A stretch of DNA of 64,000 nucleotides from Aphis gossypii. Taxonomy: Eukaryota > Arthropoda > Insecta > Hemiptera > Aphididae. The translations under genes were made by a program, and so were the position numbers. The DNA lies in the NCBI RefSeq assembly GCF_020184175.1, contig NC_065530.1, positions 47,593,260-47,657,259 on the forward strand, read 5' to 3'. The notes beneath the pieces were generated by a model. It worked only from the letters and a program-made list of their open reading frames with translations. It did not search any database and was not told the DNA's origin. Numbering within the stretch: position 1 is the first letter of the stretch; every line of letters begins with the position of its first letter. This document shows, in pieces, positions 24,298 to 38,953 of the stretch.

Positions 24298-26456
24298 GTT
24301 TTTCGTAGCTATACAATGATACCTATCATTGGATTCAAATTTAACACATAAGTAATAGGTAGTGACTCAATTGACCACTCTGTATTAAATTTTGTTTCAA
24401 TTTTTCAAAATATAATACTTCTTTAATTTATATGACATTAAAAAATAACTACAGTTTAGTTTAGTAATTATTTAAGTATAAGTACTATGATGTGTTATGA
24501 AATTAAACTAGATTTATATTATTAAAGATATATTGTATCTGTGTTTACTTAATATTAATTTTGGACTGTATTTCTATATGGTTAAAAATATGTAAACCAT
24601 TTTAATTCCTTTTCCTTGCACAATTAGTCTATTTTTCTACATATGTATTATTATTATTATTAGTACATATGTAAGTATTTTAAAATCAGAGTATGCTGCT
24701 GATATATAGATAGTTTATGTCTTACCTATATAAATAAATAATAATATTCAATGTCTAATGAAGAATATTTAATTTTAATTGTAACTACAATAATTAGTAT
24801 TTGGTTCTAATTTATTTTTAAAAAGACAGATTTTCTTCACATATAACTTTAAGTAATTTACTTTATGTATGGTAGTTTGATAACTTATAAACATTTTAAA
24901 CATGCGGTAGATTAATTTCAAATCTATTTATTACATTAAACGCTTTAAAATCCATTTAAGTTGAAGGTCGTTTGTAGTCAACAGTTAAAAAAAATAGTTG
25001 AATAAATATTATCTTGGTGTTAACCGAGCTGTTTAAATTTCTCAATTATTTAGGAGTATTTACCATGTTTGATGAATGAACTATATAGTATCTTAAATAG
25101 ACAAATAGTCTTATTGTAAATCAATAATTAATATAAGTATTAAATAATATACCCAATATACATTATTGTTTGTATTTATTACATAAGAATACCAGTAGGT
25201 ACTTCTATATTGTGTTATCTTTAAACGTAAACCTACTTTTAATGAGGCAATTTTTTTCTTACTAAAATATTTCGGTATATTTTATTTTATAGTATTACAG
25301 TATCTTATAATCATATAGATTGTTACAGACTAAATAATAGACAATCTCTAATAATTATTTATAATTTTGAAATTGTGAGTTTTCAATAAATAAAAAAAAT
25401 CTAAGAACCTTCCTGATCTGTTGAGATAATACAGATTTTCGATGTGTTTAAAAATATTATTAATGTAAAAAAATTGATATAATAAAGGAAATATAATCAT
25501 TTTATTGAAATTTAAATTTGAACTACTTGATTTACTTTAAAAATGTACTAGATAAATAATAATTGTAAATATGTTGTTAAGTAATAATTTTTTAACTTTA
25601 TAATATTTTAATTTGTTAATTTATTTTTATTTTCATATAAACAAAATATAAAATCTATTAAATAATAAGTAAGGACAATTATAAGCATATTTTTCAAAGG
25701 TTAATATAGCATGAGTGGCTTGAAAAAAAGCTAAAAACGAAGAGGACGTTTTAACAGAAATTTTTTTTTTAGTTCATTGGGATTTTAATACATCTTGGTA
25801 CCATATATTTTACAATGTTTTTGGTGAATTATCTGGCATATGAAAAAATGAGATTTTTTCGAGGATATTTGGAATTTTAAATATATTTTTAGAATTAATG
25901 AATGTTTTACAATTCTTACAGTACAGTTAAGAAATCTTAACTCTATAATTACAAGTATAATAAAATATATTTTACTTACTTAATACAAAATCAGTTTTAA
26001 ATTTCCATTATTTTGTAAATATATGAAAATCTTGAAACATATAAGTTAATAAGTTATGCACTATGAATATTATAAATGAATTCAGTAGTATTACAAAATT
26101 AAAAGATTTTTATAAAAAGAAAATATTCATTTATTTAAAAAATTGTTTGGACTTACATAATGCATATTGTATGCACAGATATCTATATGAATGACGATGA
26201 TTATATTTTTATTGGTTGTTAGTAATGATTATGTTTGTCAAACATTGACCTTCACAATATGTACCTTTGACATTTAAAAATAACAAATTGATTATTTTTA
26301 TCTCACACAAAAGATATATAAAAAACTAAATGCATTATGAATGTATATGATACAAACGTAAATTATACTGATTTTATTTAGATTTTTTAAATTTACTTAT
26401 TTTTATTTCAAATCAAATTAAAATTATAGCATTTGTTAAACACGTACGTTATTTCA
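24298..26456. other. AT-rich DNA
   Basis: Nothing recognised apart from ordinary AT-rich sequence. Confidence 0.4.
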
Positions 26457-26600
26457 AATTCTGAACAAAGCAATTAATGTATTGATACGATGTGTGTGTG
26501 TGTGATGATTTTTTTGTGAACGATCTCAACTTTGAGAGTGATTTCTGGTAGAAAATTGGATTTAAATGGTATTTGAAGTAAAACTAGGTTCTTTTACAAA
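26457..26600. repeat. Dispersed element, copy 2 (left-end fragment)
   Basis: Resembles the first ~45 bases of the element at 23681 (CTGAAC, AATGTATTGAT, a TGTG run) and continues with its own sequence. The TGTG run near 26490-26502 is longer here. The partner end is not evident, so this copy is probably truncated. Confidence 0.4.
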
Positions 26601-29554
26601 TTATGGAAAAAACAAACAAAAAGCTTATTTATAAATAATCAAAATTATTCGATTTTTTAAATTTATTTTTTATTTTGGTATGTAGGTATAACAAAATTAT
26701 TTTTATGAGAAAAATATATTGGAATATTATAATAAGGTTCATCATCAAATGTTCTTATTATAGATAAACATTTTTTTTTAAAGCCATTTAAATTCAAATT
26801 ATTACAAAACTCAACATAATCACAATGATATGTAAATTATTTTATAAATTGTGAATTTTTAAATTCAATTGAAGATTTAAACGAAAAATAACGATTTTAC
26901 TTTGTTGTAATTAAAAACAAAATACTATTCGTCGAGTCATGACATTTTTCACGAATGTGTAATTATTATTTACTAATTTACTTTATACAAGTATTTACAC
27001 AAAAATTTTAAATTATTTATACCATAAACCTAGTCACATTATGGCTTGTTGGTATTAAATTATAAGCTAACAATAGCAAACAGCTTATCATCTGATATGA
27101 TACAATAATGCTATAATTATTGTTATAAAATATAATATAATATATGCTATTTATTTTTGAATATTAGTTCAACATATCGTATAAAAAAATTACTTATGCT
27201 AATATAAAATTTTATAATAAAATACCATTTGTAATTACTTAAAAATACAAACTAATGAATATAAGATCGTCTACGATTAAAATTGATTTTCTACAATAAA
27301 TGTGATTATTTTTTAACCTATTTAATAACGAGATACACTCGACACTTACTACAGAATACCCCAGTATTTTTATAAAATTAAGTTAGTTATTTGAAAAAAA
27401 ATACAAAGGAAACTAGCTTTTCAACAGACATTAAATAAAGCATTTTTGTTAATTCCTTAATAATATGTTGTATCCTTACTATTCATCTATTTTTAATTAA
27501 CATGTTTTTTGCACTCAGTAAGTATAATATGTATTATATACATATTATAGTATTATACCCAGGAGATTCAATATATTTATTTATAATAAAAATGGCCTCG
27601 TAATTGTCGCCTACTGAACAAAAATATTACTTATACTTTATAAAGTTTACCATTATATTACTTTAATAGTCAATCAGTTTTAATAATCTTTCCATTTCTA
27701 TTAAATAAAGATACTTAGAACTTCAATGTTTTTGAATACCAATAATTATGCATATTAAATATATAAGTACTCGTGTAATATACGTGTACGAGTATATATA
27801 TATACAATATATATTTTATAACAAATATAATATTGTAATAATATTAATGTATACACGCATGTAGGTCTATGACCTTTGAACAGTGATAATTCGACAAAAT
27901 ATTGTGATGATGAATTCCACAGTTCAAAGATGTAAATGTCCTTTAAAAGTATATTATAGTGTATGTACCTACATCTAACCTTTAGGCCTCTATGAAAATA
28001 TTTCATCAAGTATAATATAAATACAACTATTATATATATATGTAATAAATAATACATTTTATTTATAAGATTGGTTAACTATTTAAAGAAAATCAAATAA
28101 TTATTCACTCTAGATATTAATTACCTATAAGTGGATGTATAAAATATATTTAGATTAGGTAACTAATTTGGTAAACTTGCAAAAAACATTTGTGAACAAC
28201 TTTTTCAGTGTATTTGTAATTATAAGTATTCTACCTAGTAACTATTATAGTACCTATATAATATTATGTTTAGATAAAAAAAAATGGGTGATGGCCAACG
28301 TTTAGTTGTTATCGTTTCAGTAGCTTATTATAAAATATATATTATACCTATATATATATATACATTATGCTTATACTCAGTTGGCAGTTTCCATATGGCG
28401 ATATGGACCATCTAATCACCATAAAATTTCAAGGACAGAAACGGTTTAGACAAAGAAAACAATTGATATCCGCCCTCGAATAGTAAATAATATGAACTAA
28501 TAGTGGAAGTTGATGATGCGCGATTAACGACAAATCACGCGATTATGTAACTTATAAATTGTAAATTATATAAAGTTATAAACTATTCAGTACAATTTCA
28601 GTATATTTCGGCTCATCGAATTATGAGGTTATTCAGCTATTCCCGATAATCCTGTACTACAAATTATGAGTAAATTATGATGTTACTAAAAATACAGATT
28701 TAAAAATAAAAACACGTGTATTTGTATAGCATCTTTTAGAAATAAAACAATGGTATATACTTTCAAGTACATATTATACATTATAATTTATAGTATGAAC
28801 AGTTATTATTAATCGGAAATTGCAGTGGTCTATGATGATTATATACAAACATACTATTCGTTTAAAATAATATCGGATGCGCAAATTTAGTCTTTAAGAC
28901 ATCAATAATTATATTCAGTCGAACAATGGTTCAACGGTTCAACGATTAAAATAATTATTTAAATATTGACGTTTCACACGAGCTTTTATCATTAAACCGT
29001 GAAAAGGAACTATGTACGTTTTAACAATGTATTATATTTTGTATACTTGCAGAGTAATAAAATTTCTTTGTATATTATAGATTTTAAATATGTAATTTAT
29101 CTGCGCTTAACTTTACTAAATCACCATATATTTAAAATATTCAAACCTCATGGAAACTAATTAATAAATTAAGTGATTTTAGTTTTCCATTGAAAAACAA
29201 CATATGCCATTTATCTCATTGTATTCGTGTACAACAATGCTTAAAACTCGAGAGATTGCATTTACAAATGTATTTTCATTTCCAGACTGTAGCTTAAAGT
29301 TTAACTGTTTAAATTCCATTGTGTTTAATTATTCTTGAATTGAAAATCATTGCGCTAAAAAAGATGTTAATAACCGTCTTTTTTGTTTTGTTAAACAAAT
29401 ATCATATTTAAAATACTATACCATTTGTATTCAAAATCTTATAGCTATTCCAGTAAAATCAGATTGCATAAAAATGGTAGAGAATTTTTATTACCACAAA
29501 GCAATAAAAACTCAAAACTTAAGTTAAAATTTAAAATAATTTGATAATTTATCC
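26601..29554. other. AT-rich DNA
   Basis: No gene, RNA or clear transposon structure supported. Confidence 0.4.
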
Positions 29555-30110
29555 TCAAATTTTGACGTAGAACTTCGTCTTATTTTGATGTCTTGTAAAT
29601 ACATGAAAAATTGCAACAATTTTCTGTGACATTGATTGTTAGGTAAAATTGCAAGAACGACCATCTTTGATTATCAGGGGAATCCGCTGCTTTACCATTG
29701 AATCTTATGGGAACAGTTGCAGAATTGAATCGACAAAAAGAGTTAAATAAAATTTAGAAAATTTAACTTTCAAAATTACTACCCATAAAAATATTAAAAA
29801 ATATGCCGAAGTTGACTAACACGGAACGGGCAAAGAACTTTCGAAAGCAGCAAAAGAAGAAATCTAAGGCAGCTGGACAACAGAAAACTCCAGCTCGAAC
29901 CAGTACAGAACGATCTCGGGAACACAGGGCCCGAGAGAAGGAGAAACAACCTAATGTAATTTCGAAGACAATACCTCAGAGTGCGCCCGTGTCGTTGGAA
30001 GTCAACTGCAGTGTGGAGGTAATATAGCATAAACTTTTTCATTCGTGAATTTCATTTCTATCTTTCGAAATTCACAAACGATAAGACGTAGTTCAACGTT
30101 GAAATTGGTG
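29555..30110. mobile_element. TIR-bounded element containing a short basic ORF
   Basis: ACGTAGAACTTCGTCTTAT at 29565-29583 is mirrored at 30081-30099, whose reverse complement is ACGTTGAACTACGTCTTAT (17 of 19 matching). Similarity extends a few bases further out on both sides. The enclosed ORF (29803-30027) is the only coding-like segment. This is best explained as an internally deleted DNA transposon keeping the N-terminal exon of its protein. No target duplication could be fixed. Confidence 0.45.
29803..30027 (+). CDS. Short basic ORF, likely N-terminal exon of a transposon protein
   Basis: Starts MPKLTNTERAKNFRKQQKKK and continues with a Lys/Arg-rich region including TERSREHRAREKEK, 74 residues to a TAG. 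The repeated 'ERxRxxRxR' pattern resembles the basic N-terminal regions often seen in transposon-derived proteins. A good donor (GTGGAG|GTAATA at 30019) lies just before the stop, so the ORF may be a first exon ending at 30018. Its position inside inverted repeats supports a transposon origin. No catalytic domain is present. Confidence 0.5.
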   Translation: MPKLTNTERAKNFRKQQKKKSKAAGQQKTPARTSTERSREHRAREKEKQPNVISKTIPQSAPVSLEVNCSVEVI

Positions 30111-33100
30111 TTCATGTCTCAAATTGTCTAATATACTTTTACTTCTACTATATTATATGTTTTTCTTGATCTTTAATTATAAAATCAGTTTAATATATCT
30201 TGTATAAAACACCCATTTAAAAGATATGTGGAACATAGAACACAAAAATATAATTGAGCTTTTAAAATCAATTTCTTACTATAGGACTTAATAATTTTAA
30301 ATTAATATGATCAATACTTAAACAGTATACCGTAATAACCAATATATTAATTTTTTTATCAATTTTATAACTATAACATAATATAGACTTATTTATTTAC
30401 ATTAATGTCGTTTTCTCGTAAATACCAGTAGGTACTCCCATATCTCCATATCTGAAATCACATTTGTCTTATGTTCAATTATTTTAAGACTAACCGATAT
30501 ATTTTCAGTTGATTAAAATAAATTGATGTACTACTATGTATAATTTTATTTATGGGTTATATTTTATAAATATGAAACAGTTTAACGACCAGGATCTAAT
30601 CCAAAAATGGCAATTTATATTATAGTAATATAAAACTTATAATTATAAGTTATGATTAATTTTTTCAAATTACCTATACACAATATTTTTTGTTTAATAA
30701 TAAAATAAAATTAACAATGAAAAGCGACTTTGTCGTAATGATTATAATATAACGCTGGTTTAGCACTTGACCTTTATTATTTTATGAATTCTGAAATGTG
30801 TAATAATTGTTTTAGTCTAAAGAAGTAGGTAAATAGATTATTTAATGTTTATTTTTTTTTTTTTAGTTGATTAAGTATAAAGTAAACAAATGCATTTATT
30901 ATTTATATTAAATAACATTTATTGAGATATAATAAGCTCATAACATTTTAAAGTATAAATTTGTGTATGCTTTTATAATTATCATTCTATATCTGTGACA
31001 TAGTTATATTTATATACATATTTTCTTTATCGTTTCACAATAATAACATGGTAATTATTTATACATAAATGTGAAGAATTTAAATTTTTTGAGAAGAATA
31101 ATTATTTTTGTTTTGATAGAATAAATATAACACAAAGTAAATAGTTGAGACAGTTTAGCAATCTGAAATTATTATACAATAATTGTAGGTACCTATATCA
31201 AAACTCTTAATAATATTTATAATATATATACCTACCTACATAGATTATCATTTTGAAGAAACTACATTTTTGATATTGTTTATTTCTTATTTACTTATGA
31301 TATACCTTATCTGTAAATACCTTTAGATTGTAAATATAAAAGTTTGTTTCAATACAAAAAAGTTGATTGAATCTGATCTAAATAGGTTTTTATTGAACCA
31401 TTTATTTAATAATTTTATTTTATAAAACATAATTCTATTGACAAAATAACGAATGCCTGTATTTGATTTAAGCATTCAATATATACCTAACTTAGATCAA
31501 TTTATAAATGAACATGTCATGAACACGAATAAACTATTACGAAAATCGATATTATAATTTATAAAATATAAAGATAATAATATAACAATATACAATATCT
31601 ATTATAGGTGTCCATTATTTAATAATTGAACTTCAACCTTATTGAGAGGGCTTGAAATTGTCAGCTTAGAATTACAATTATACATTATAATTTGTAATAC
31701 ACATATTAGGTAAACTTTATACCTAATCTAAAATTGTATTACACAAATTATTACTAATAAACCGATACCATGTCAATAACTTACATATAATAACACTAAT
31801 AATATACTTAAACTGTATAAAATCTTGCATTTTAGACTTTAAAATAACTGGATTAATTTAAGTTCTAAAATGTATTTTTCATACGTGATAGTATTTTTAA
31901 GCAAGTTAGCAAAAGTAGCTTACCTAATTAATAAATATGATTTTAGTGTATTACTATAGTACAAATATTTTTGTTATTTTTATACGTAATAGTAAATTAT
32001 TTTATTATAATTTTATATTTATTATGGACATCATGATATATTTTATAAATATTTTGATAACAAATTACTTAATATTATTGATATCTTCAAATTATAATAT
32101 ACATTTATAAATTATGATATGGCTCATAAAAATAATTATCATATTTTACAATAGTAAGAACTATAAATTTTAATTTAATGTTTAATTTTGTATATATAAT
32201 ACTGGGGTGATTCAAAATATAAGCTACAGCTATTTTAACATAAAAATATTCATTGCTGAAAAAAATGTTTAGTACAAAAGTTTTTTTATTTAGAAATATC
32301 CAAAGTGATTACTGATTAGTAATTTGTATATATTTACAATATCTATCGAAATTTTGACTTATAGTTTATTATTTATAAATATTTAAAGTGTATATATAAG
32401 TATAGTATAGTAATACGGGGATACCCTGCAAAATCTTGGTTTACTATACTCAGCTCACCTAAACTTTAAATATTTATTTATCGAGATACTAATCCAATAT
32501 TCTTATATTCTTCACATTAAGATTCCAAAAAAAGTATAGGTTCCTATTTTAGTTTCTAAGGTAAACCTCCAAACCCCACCCTTAAATATTGTAATAATGT
32601 ACAAACATTAATAATCATTTTAGATTTGTCTAAAAAAAAAAAAATCTTTTAGCAAGAATTTTGAATCAGTTTGTATTAATAAAAATATGTATAATAAGAT
32701 AATAATATAATATAATCTTTTTTAATTAATACAATATTATTGTTTTTACGATAATTTAAATAAATTTAAATTATAATAAAAACATTAAAAACCCTTCTCA
32801 AAAAACGGTGATTTATTATTAGGTCTTAATATATTAATTATTATAACAATGCAAAAACTTGAATAAATAAAAGGGCATAGGAGGAAATCGAATGCCAATA
32901 TATCAGACGAGTCTTTTTGATACCTAGCTGTACCCGTAATGTCATACATTTCCCATATCGGACTAAATAAATATTAATTATGTACCTGATTTGTATCAAA
33001 TTATTATTATTTTTGTTTAAGGGTACAAGAGAATACAAATGGTATATAAAAAAAAATTGAAATGGTCAAATATTAATAACATGACTTTTGAAAGTTGCAA

Positions 33101-33606
33101 GTGTCAGTAAAACGTAGTTTCAATACCCAGATTTAAAATTCGTTTATCTGTCTAGAGGGGTATGCGTTTTTTAAGGAGGGTAAATACAAATGAATGCAAA
33201 TCAAATACAACAAATATGAAATTAGTTCATTGTGGATATTATGATTTGCGAATTCCAAAGTGATTCACCTTATCGGGATATATAATATAATAACATTCAT
33301 ACATATTATAAGTCCACTTTTCAACTACGTCGAATGAAATTTCCAATTATGTTTGTTTTATTTTAATATAATTAATATAGTTTCGGTGTTTGTGGATATT
33401 TCAATTATACCTACGCGTTTATCAATAAGTCAATAACCTTCAATATTAGAAACATGCATACAAATAATACAAATAAAACCTTTCTATTATAACCCATCAT
33501 AATCTATATACCTAACTATACGAATATCTATTATAATAATATAATATAACATAAATAATAATTGACTAATATCGATGGGGGATGGGTTTACGTTTCGTTT
33601 TTGCAG
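30111..33606. other. AT-rich DNA, ending in a splice acceptor
   Basis: No exon-like islands until the acceptor …cgtttttgcag at 33606. Probably intron of the gene whose coding exon follows. Confidence 0.45.
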
Positions 33607-34109
33607 ACCATGTCCTCTTCCGAATCTGCAGCAGAACCAGCCGGTTGGCTGAGACTCGGAGACCTGGCCATCGGCGACGGTGGCGTGTGCGTCACGTCGC
33701 TGATCAAGGACAAGATACGCGAGTACATGCTAAACGAAGAACAGCAACAGACGGCCGCGACGTCCACCACGGCGGCAGTGGCCCCCGTGGCCAACGCGGC
33801 GCAGGCGTCCAAGAGCAGTGACGTCACGTGCGTCCGGCGGATCGGAAACTCGCTGGACCTGTTGTTGCGCGAGAGCCGAAACGCCGGTCACGCCGTGGCC
33901 GCGGCCACCACCAAGAACAAGTCGTCGTCTTCGCCGCCGTCTATCGCTACCGCCGCCGCGGCCGTCGACGTGGCTTCTGCGGCCTGCGCGGTCATCACCG
34001 CCCCGGCGGACCATACCGCGACCACGGCGGTGATTACCGCGCCCGCCGACAGCTCGCGCCCGACCATCGACCGACCACTGCCACCGCTGCCACCACTGTT
34101 CACTAAACG
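33607..34109 (+). CDS. First coding exon of an unrecognised Ala/Ser/Pro-rich protein (partial)
   Basis: The exon starts after a strong acceptor at 33606. The ATG at 33610 is the first in the exon, in a favourable context (ACCATGT), and the frame runs 166 full codons to a consensus donor (AACG|GTAAGT) at 34110, leaving two bases for the next codon. The protein begins MSSSESAAEPAGWLRLGDLA, then has a more ordered stretch (VCVTSLIKDKIREYMLNEEQ), long Ala/Thr/Ser-rich low complexity, and ends RPLPPLPPLFTK, a proline-rich SH3-ligand-like motif. GC content is far above the flanks. An upstream in-frame extension into 33562 is intron sequence because the acceptor splits it. Downstream exons were not found before 47 kb, so they may lie beyond the window. 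The function is unknown, and a regulatory or scaffold protein is only a guess. Confidence 0.6.
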
Positions 34110-37100
34110 GTAAGTCGACCGACTGAAAAACTAAAATATTACCATAATGTTTTATATACCATAAACTCGGATTTACCATACAATTACGAGTACGGGTATA
34201 ATATTTTATTAGCATTTATTATGATCGTGTCGTAATATTAATAATTAAACGAGTTGCGATGAGTGTTTCACACAGGTCGAAAAGCTATTATCTAGCTGAT
34301 AAAATATGGAAATATATTTAAAATATAATTGATTAGACAACACTCATAAATATGTGCAATCATTACGAGCATAATATAGGAATATAATATTGTACAGATG
34401 ATCATATGATTATATCATTTATTAGTCATCAGGTAAAATTATTTAAAATCAAATAATTTAGCTAGGTTAGAATATTGTTAGATCTTATTTACATTTTTAT
34501 GATTTGGAAAGATTTACGACTCTATTGATTCTCTAAAGTAGAAGAATTAAAGAACAGACTGTGTATCAATGATACAGTATCATTAATATTGATGAAACGT
34601 AGCGATGTTACGAATATGATGTAAAAATCAAAATTACCAAATCCTGTATAGGCAGATAAGTAGGTTAAGTTAGGTGTATATTTTATTGATTTTTAAATGA
34701 TATTTACCGGGAGAACATAGAATTTTTAATTCGTATTCATACCTATTCACCAAAATATCATCCGATGATTATCAATATTATTCTCAGAGGCGCAATACTG
34801 ATGTAACACATTTTACATTTATGATAAATTATAATATAATACATTAATATTATAGTTATCATACCCTATAAATGCGTCACTTAAATATACACTTGTTGTG
34901 TTATGTTGTGTGGTTCGACTTAAATATGTGATTAAAACATTAGTTTATATTTTTTTCTTAAGCTTTATTTTTTTTTTTTTTAAATATTGTTATTTAATAA
35001 GTAACAATGTTCTAGTACTTAGTAGTTATACATAAACATAAATACATTGATGTTTATAAAAAAAAAAAAATGAAATGAAATAAGAAGTAAACAAAAATAA
35101 TATATACAAATTATGTAAAAAGGTAATTAAACATAAGTTATATTATTTTTCACTTTCGTGTTATTACTGTTTTTGCAGTTTTTACGTATAAGTTGAATTA
35201 TTAGCCTTTTTATTGGTGTGTTTTATGCACTTGTAAATTTTAATACATTCATTTACATACATAGAATAGGAAATACAACTACAACAATAAAATGTAAACA
35301 CAGCAGTATTTCGTGTCCTTCAGAACGAAAACTATATAAAGGTTTGTTTTTAGGTTTGTAACTATATTACAGACTTATGTTTTTGAATATTGTTCTCTTT
35401 ACAGTGTGTTCTTAGTTTGTATATACACTCAAGGGTAAATTAAATTTTATGACTAATTCATTGGCTATGATTCAATTATTTAGACTCCTAGTATCATAAT
35501 TACAACTCATTGCTTACCTAGGTGAAAATATAGAATACGTTTTTAAATTTACATATTGAGATTTAACGTAATTAATTCGATTAAAGATAGGTATATATAA
35601 AAAAAAAAACTTATCGCAAAACGAAATAAATGTCCAATCAAAATATAAGGAATAATAGAAAAAAAGATACTTTACACCGTTAAATAATATACATTTTCAA
35701 AAATAGTTGACTCATATCAAAATAATTTTAGTTTAATAGATTAAACAATTTAAATAACAATTTGGTGTTTATAAAATTGAGACACATGACTAGCGATACT
35801 AAACTCTGGTTAAATGTATTTTTCTATTTCAGTGCTTTTGAGTAATGATATGATGTTCATAGATTATTACTTGTTATATATAATTATTATTTATTTGTGA
35901 TAAAAGAATCAATTTGATATTATTTTAACGTAATGCATTTATTATTTACAATATAATATTTACATCCGTCAACTGGAAATTAATGATAATATTAAATGGT
36001 GAAAATTAAAAATATATATTCATTCCTCAATCTCGATAATACGAGTATAACAAACATTAATTATTAAAAATTATAATTATAATTTTAAATAGCTAGGGTT
36101 TTGTGTTATCTTTTAGTATTTTTTTTTATTTAGATTAATAAATAATAATTATGCTTAAAAGTTAAAGTGATTTGTGAAATAAAAATATTTTAATTATGAA
36201 ATGAATGTTGACACCATTAATGCCTAAACATGTACCTATTAACGTTAATACTAACGATATAATATTATAAGTGATTACTTGGTACTCTTCTGAACAGAAT
36301 AAAAAAAGAAATTATTTTATTAATAACAATTTTAAACGAGCATTTCACTTTTTGATGGTTTGATGCACATATTTTAAAAGTTGTTCAATTTACTCATACA
36401 CACGTACTGGCGTAATGCTATAATGGGGAATTCATAAAATGTTCTAATACGATAAACTCTATAATCATTTGCGGATAGTAGATAAATAGACCAAATTAAA
36501 TTTTGACGTTAAGAATGATTTGATTTAATTTTTATTTTATTGACATGTGAATTGATTTTACAGTTAATTTTTTTCTTATTTCATTTTTGATCATAGTTTT
36601 TTTTACAGGGAAGACAATTTCTTAATAATAATAATAAAAATCAAACCTTTAAAGATCAATATCCTAGTCAAAGTAATATCTTAAAAATTTCAATTTTCTG
36701 ATTTTCAAAAAACTACAAAAAAAAAACATTCCGGTATAAGTAGAAATATTTTGAATAAAAATACGCCTGTAGGCTGAAAAAGTAGTTCCTTTCAGTATCG
36801 TATTTCGAATTTGATAATGTATTATTGCTTTAAAAATAAATACTTACCTAAACATTCGTATAAATGGCTATCATATAAATTATTATTAAAATTAAAATCA
36901 TCTTCTTCTTCAGTAAATCTCCCATGTTATGCTAAATTTCGACAAAATACGTACCTATACAGTATACACTTAGTATGATTAAACTATTATTATTTACTTT
37001 AATATATTAAACTGACATTGATATATTATTTTAGATAAACCTGTTTGATATGATTGCTATTCGTCATTTGTGTATAAACATTGATTATAGAGTAGTCTGT

Positions 37101-38953
37101 TCTAAAGTTAATGGTATAAGTATTAATATAAAATGTATGTATCTTTATAGGTAAAATTTAAAATAAGTAGACTGCGGTTAAATTATTATATATATATATA
37201 AGTTATTAAATTACAAAGATATTACCGAGCAGTATTGTAATACATTTTTAGTTTAATTGTGTTTCAAGTGTTAGAAGATAAAAATGACAAGTATAAGAGT
37301 ATTCATTTTTAGAATCTATTTTTCTTTCCGTAAAACACAAATTTGTTAATTTCAAACTCGAAAATCAAATAGGTAGGTACATAAATAATTGCAATCAAAC
37401 TATTGCAAGTTTAATTATTTAATCATATCAACTATTATTTTAAAGCCTTAAACTTAACGATTAACGAAATACGAATTAAGAGCTACCTATATCATAATAC
37501 TCAATCAATATTCATGAATTAATAGTGCGTATGAAAAATATACTAAACGACATGCACTTATAGGTAAACATGAAAATGAATGAACTCAGCTCTTTTCAGT
37601 TCTATTCTTTATGCATAATATACACAAGTTTAAATTAATTAATTGTCCATACTACTTATTATGTTAATAACTTTTATTTGAATTTGCAGCTTTTCTTGAA
37701 ACTATATCAATAATTTACTTTTTTTTCAATTATTTTTTATTTAAAAAAAAATAATATTTTTCAGTGACATTCAAATTATTAAAAACAAATATAATAATAT
37801 TAAGAGTTTAAACCATGTAATCAGTTCTAATATAATCTAAAGTAGGTACTTATAATTTACTTCATAATGGTATAATATACTGCTATAATAGTTTACTAAC
37901 ATAATGATAATTTTACTGACAATGTTACAATATAATGTCATAAGATTATTAAAGCATGTATAATCGTCATATTTATTGTGATAAATATGTATTTATAATA
38001 TGAATTTTCTATGTAACTAGAGCAAGGACACGACAAATTAGAAATGAGAAACAAAAAAATAATTAAAGGGATTGCTACTAGAGAAAACTGAATTATCAAT
38101 TCAGTACTATCTGCAAGAAGTTGATTTTAATATAATGTATTATACTATATAAGTAATTCCTATTTAAATGTAATAGGTACTAATTTATTTTATTCGCCAT
38201 CGTTTAATATTAATAGCTTTATAATAATACAATTATCTCCAAACAATAGAAAAATGTTTTAAAGTAAAATGTAATTTTTATTAAAGGACGATTTACAGAA
38301 TGGGGAATGAAGGACCTTGTGTAATGTTTTTTCCTTGAAAATAACAGTCTTACATTATGTTTTCTATAAAAATATACATTGATGTCAGATTTTGACCAAT
38401 TTATTTAAATGTCCACATATGTGTGAAACTTGACAAGTTCTATGTATCTATTTAATTTTTATATGGCTTATATTTTAATCGATATTGGAATAGTTTTAAT
38501 CATTCAATATTTTACCATAACAAGTGTCATTAATAAATTATATTATGTTAAAGGCAGATAAGTAAGTTAATTTTGGCCTGTCTTACTCTTAGGTTAGTAG
38601 TAACACGCGGTGTATTTATTGATTTTATTGCAAAAAAGTTATGATTATACAATATAATATTATATTCTTAATTTAATTTTTATAATATACTTATTTAAAT
38701 ACCATCATATTATGTCAATTTTGTATATAATTTCAAAATAATAAGTAATATTAAACTTAATATTAGTTCCTACTTGCTCATAAGTATCTGAAGTACCTAT
38801 TGTTAGGTCCTATGTACAATATACTTCATTTTTGATTTCTATAGGTTTAGCGATATTTAAAAATTAAATAATATAATAATAATTAATGGGTAGGGTAAAC
38901 CTAATACTTCTTTTTCATGTTTCAAATAGAAAATTTCTAAAGTTAGGTAAACC
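34110..38953. other. AT-rich DNA, probable intron
   Basis: Follows the donor at 34110. I found no convincing coding island here. Confidence 0.4.

Noticed and set aside
33730..34215. Minus-strand 161-codon frame opposite the 33.6-kb exon
   Set aside because: A shadow of the + strand exon, which has matching acceptor, start context and donor. The minus frame is Gly/Arg-rich and runs past the donor.
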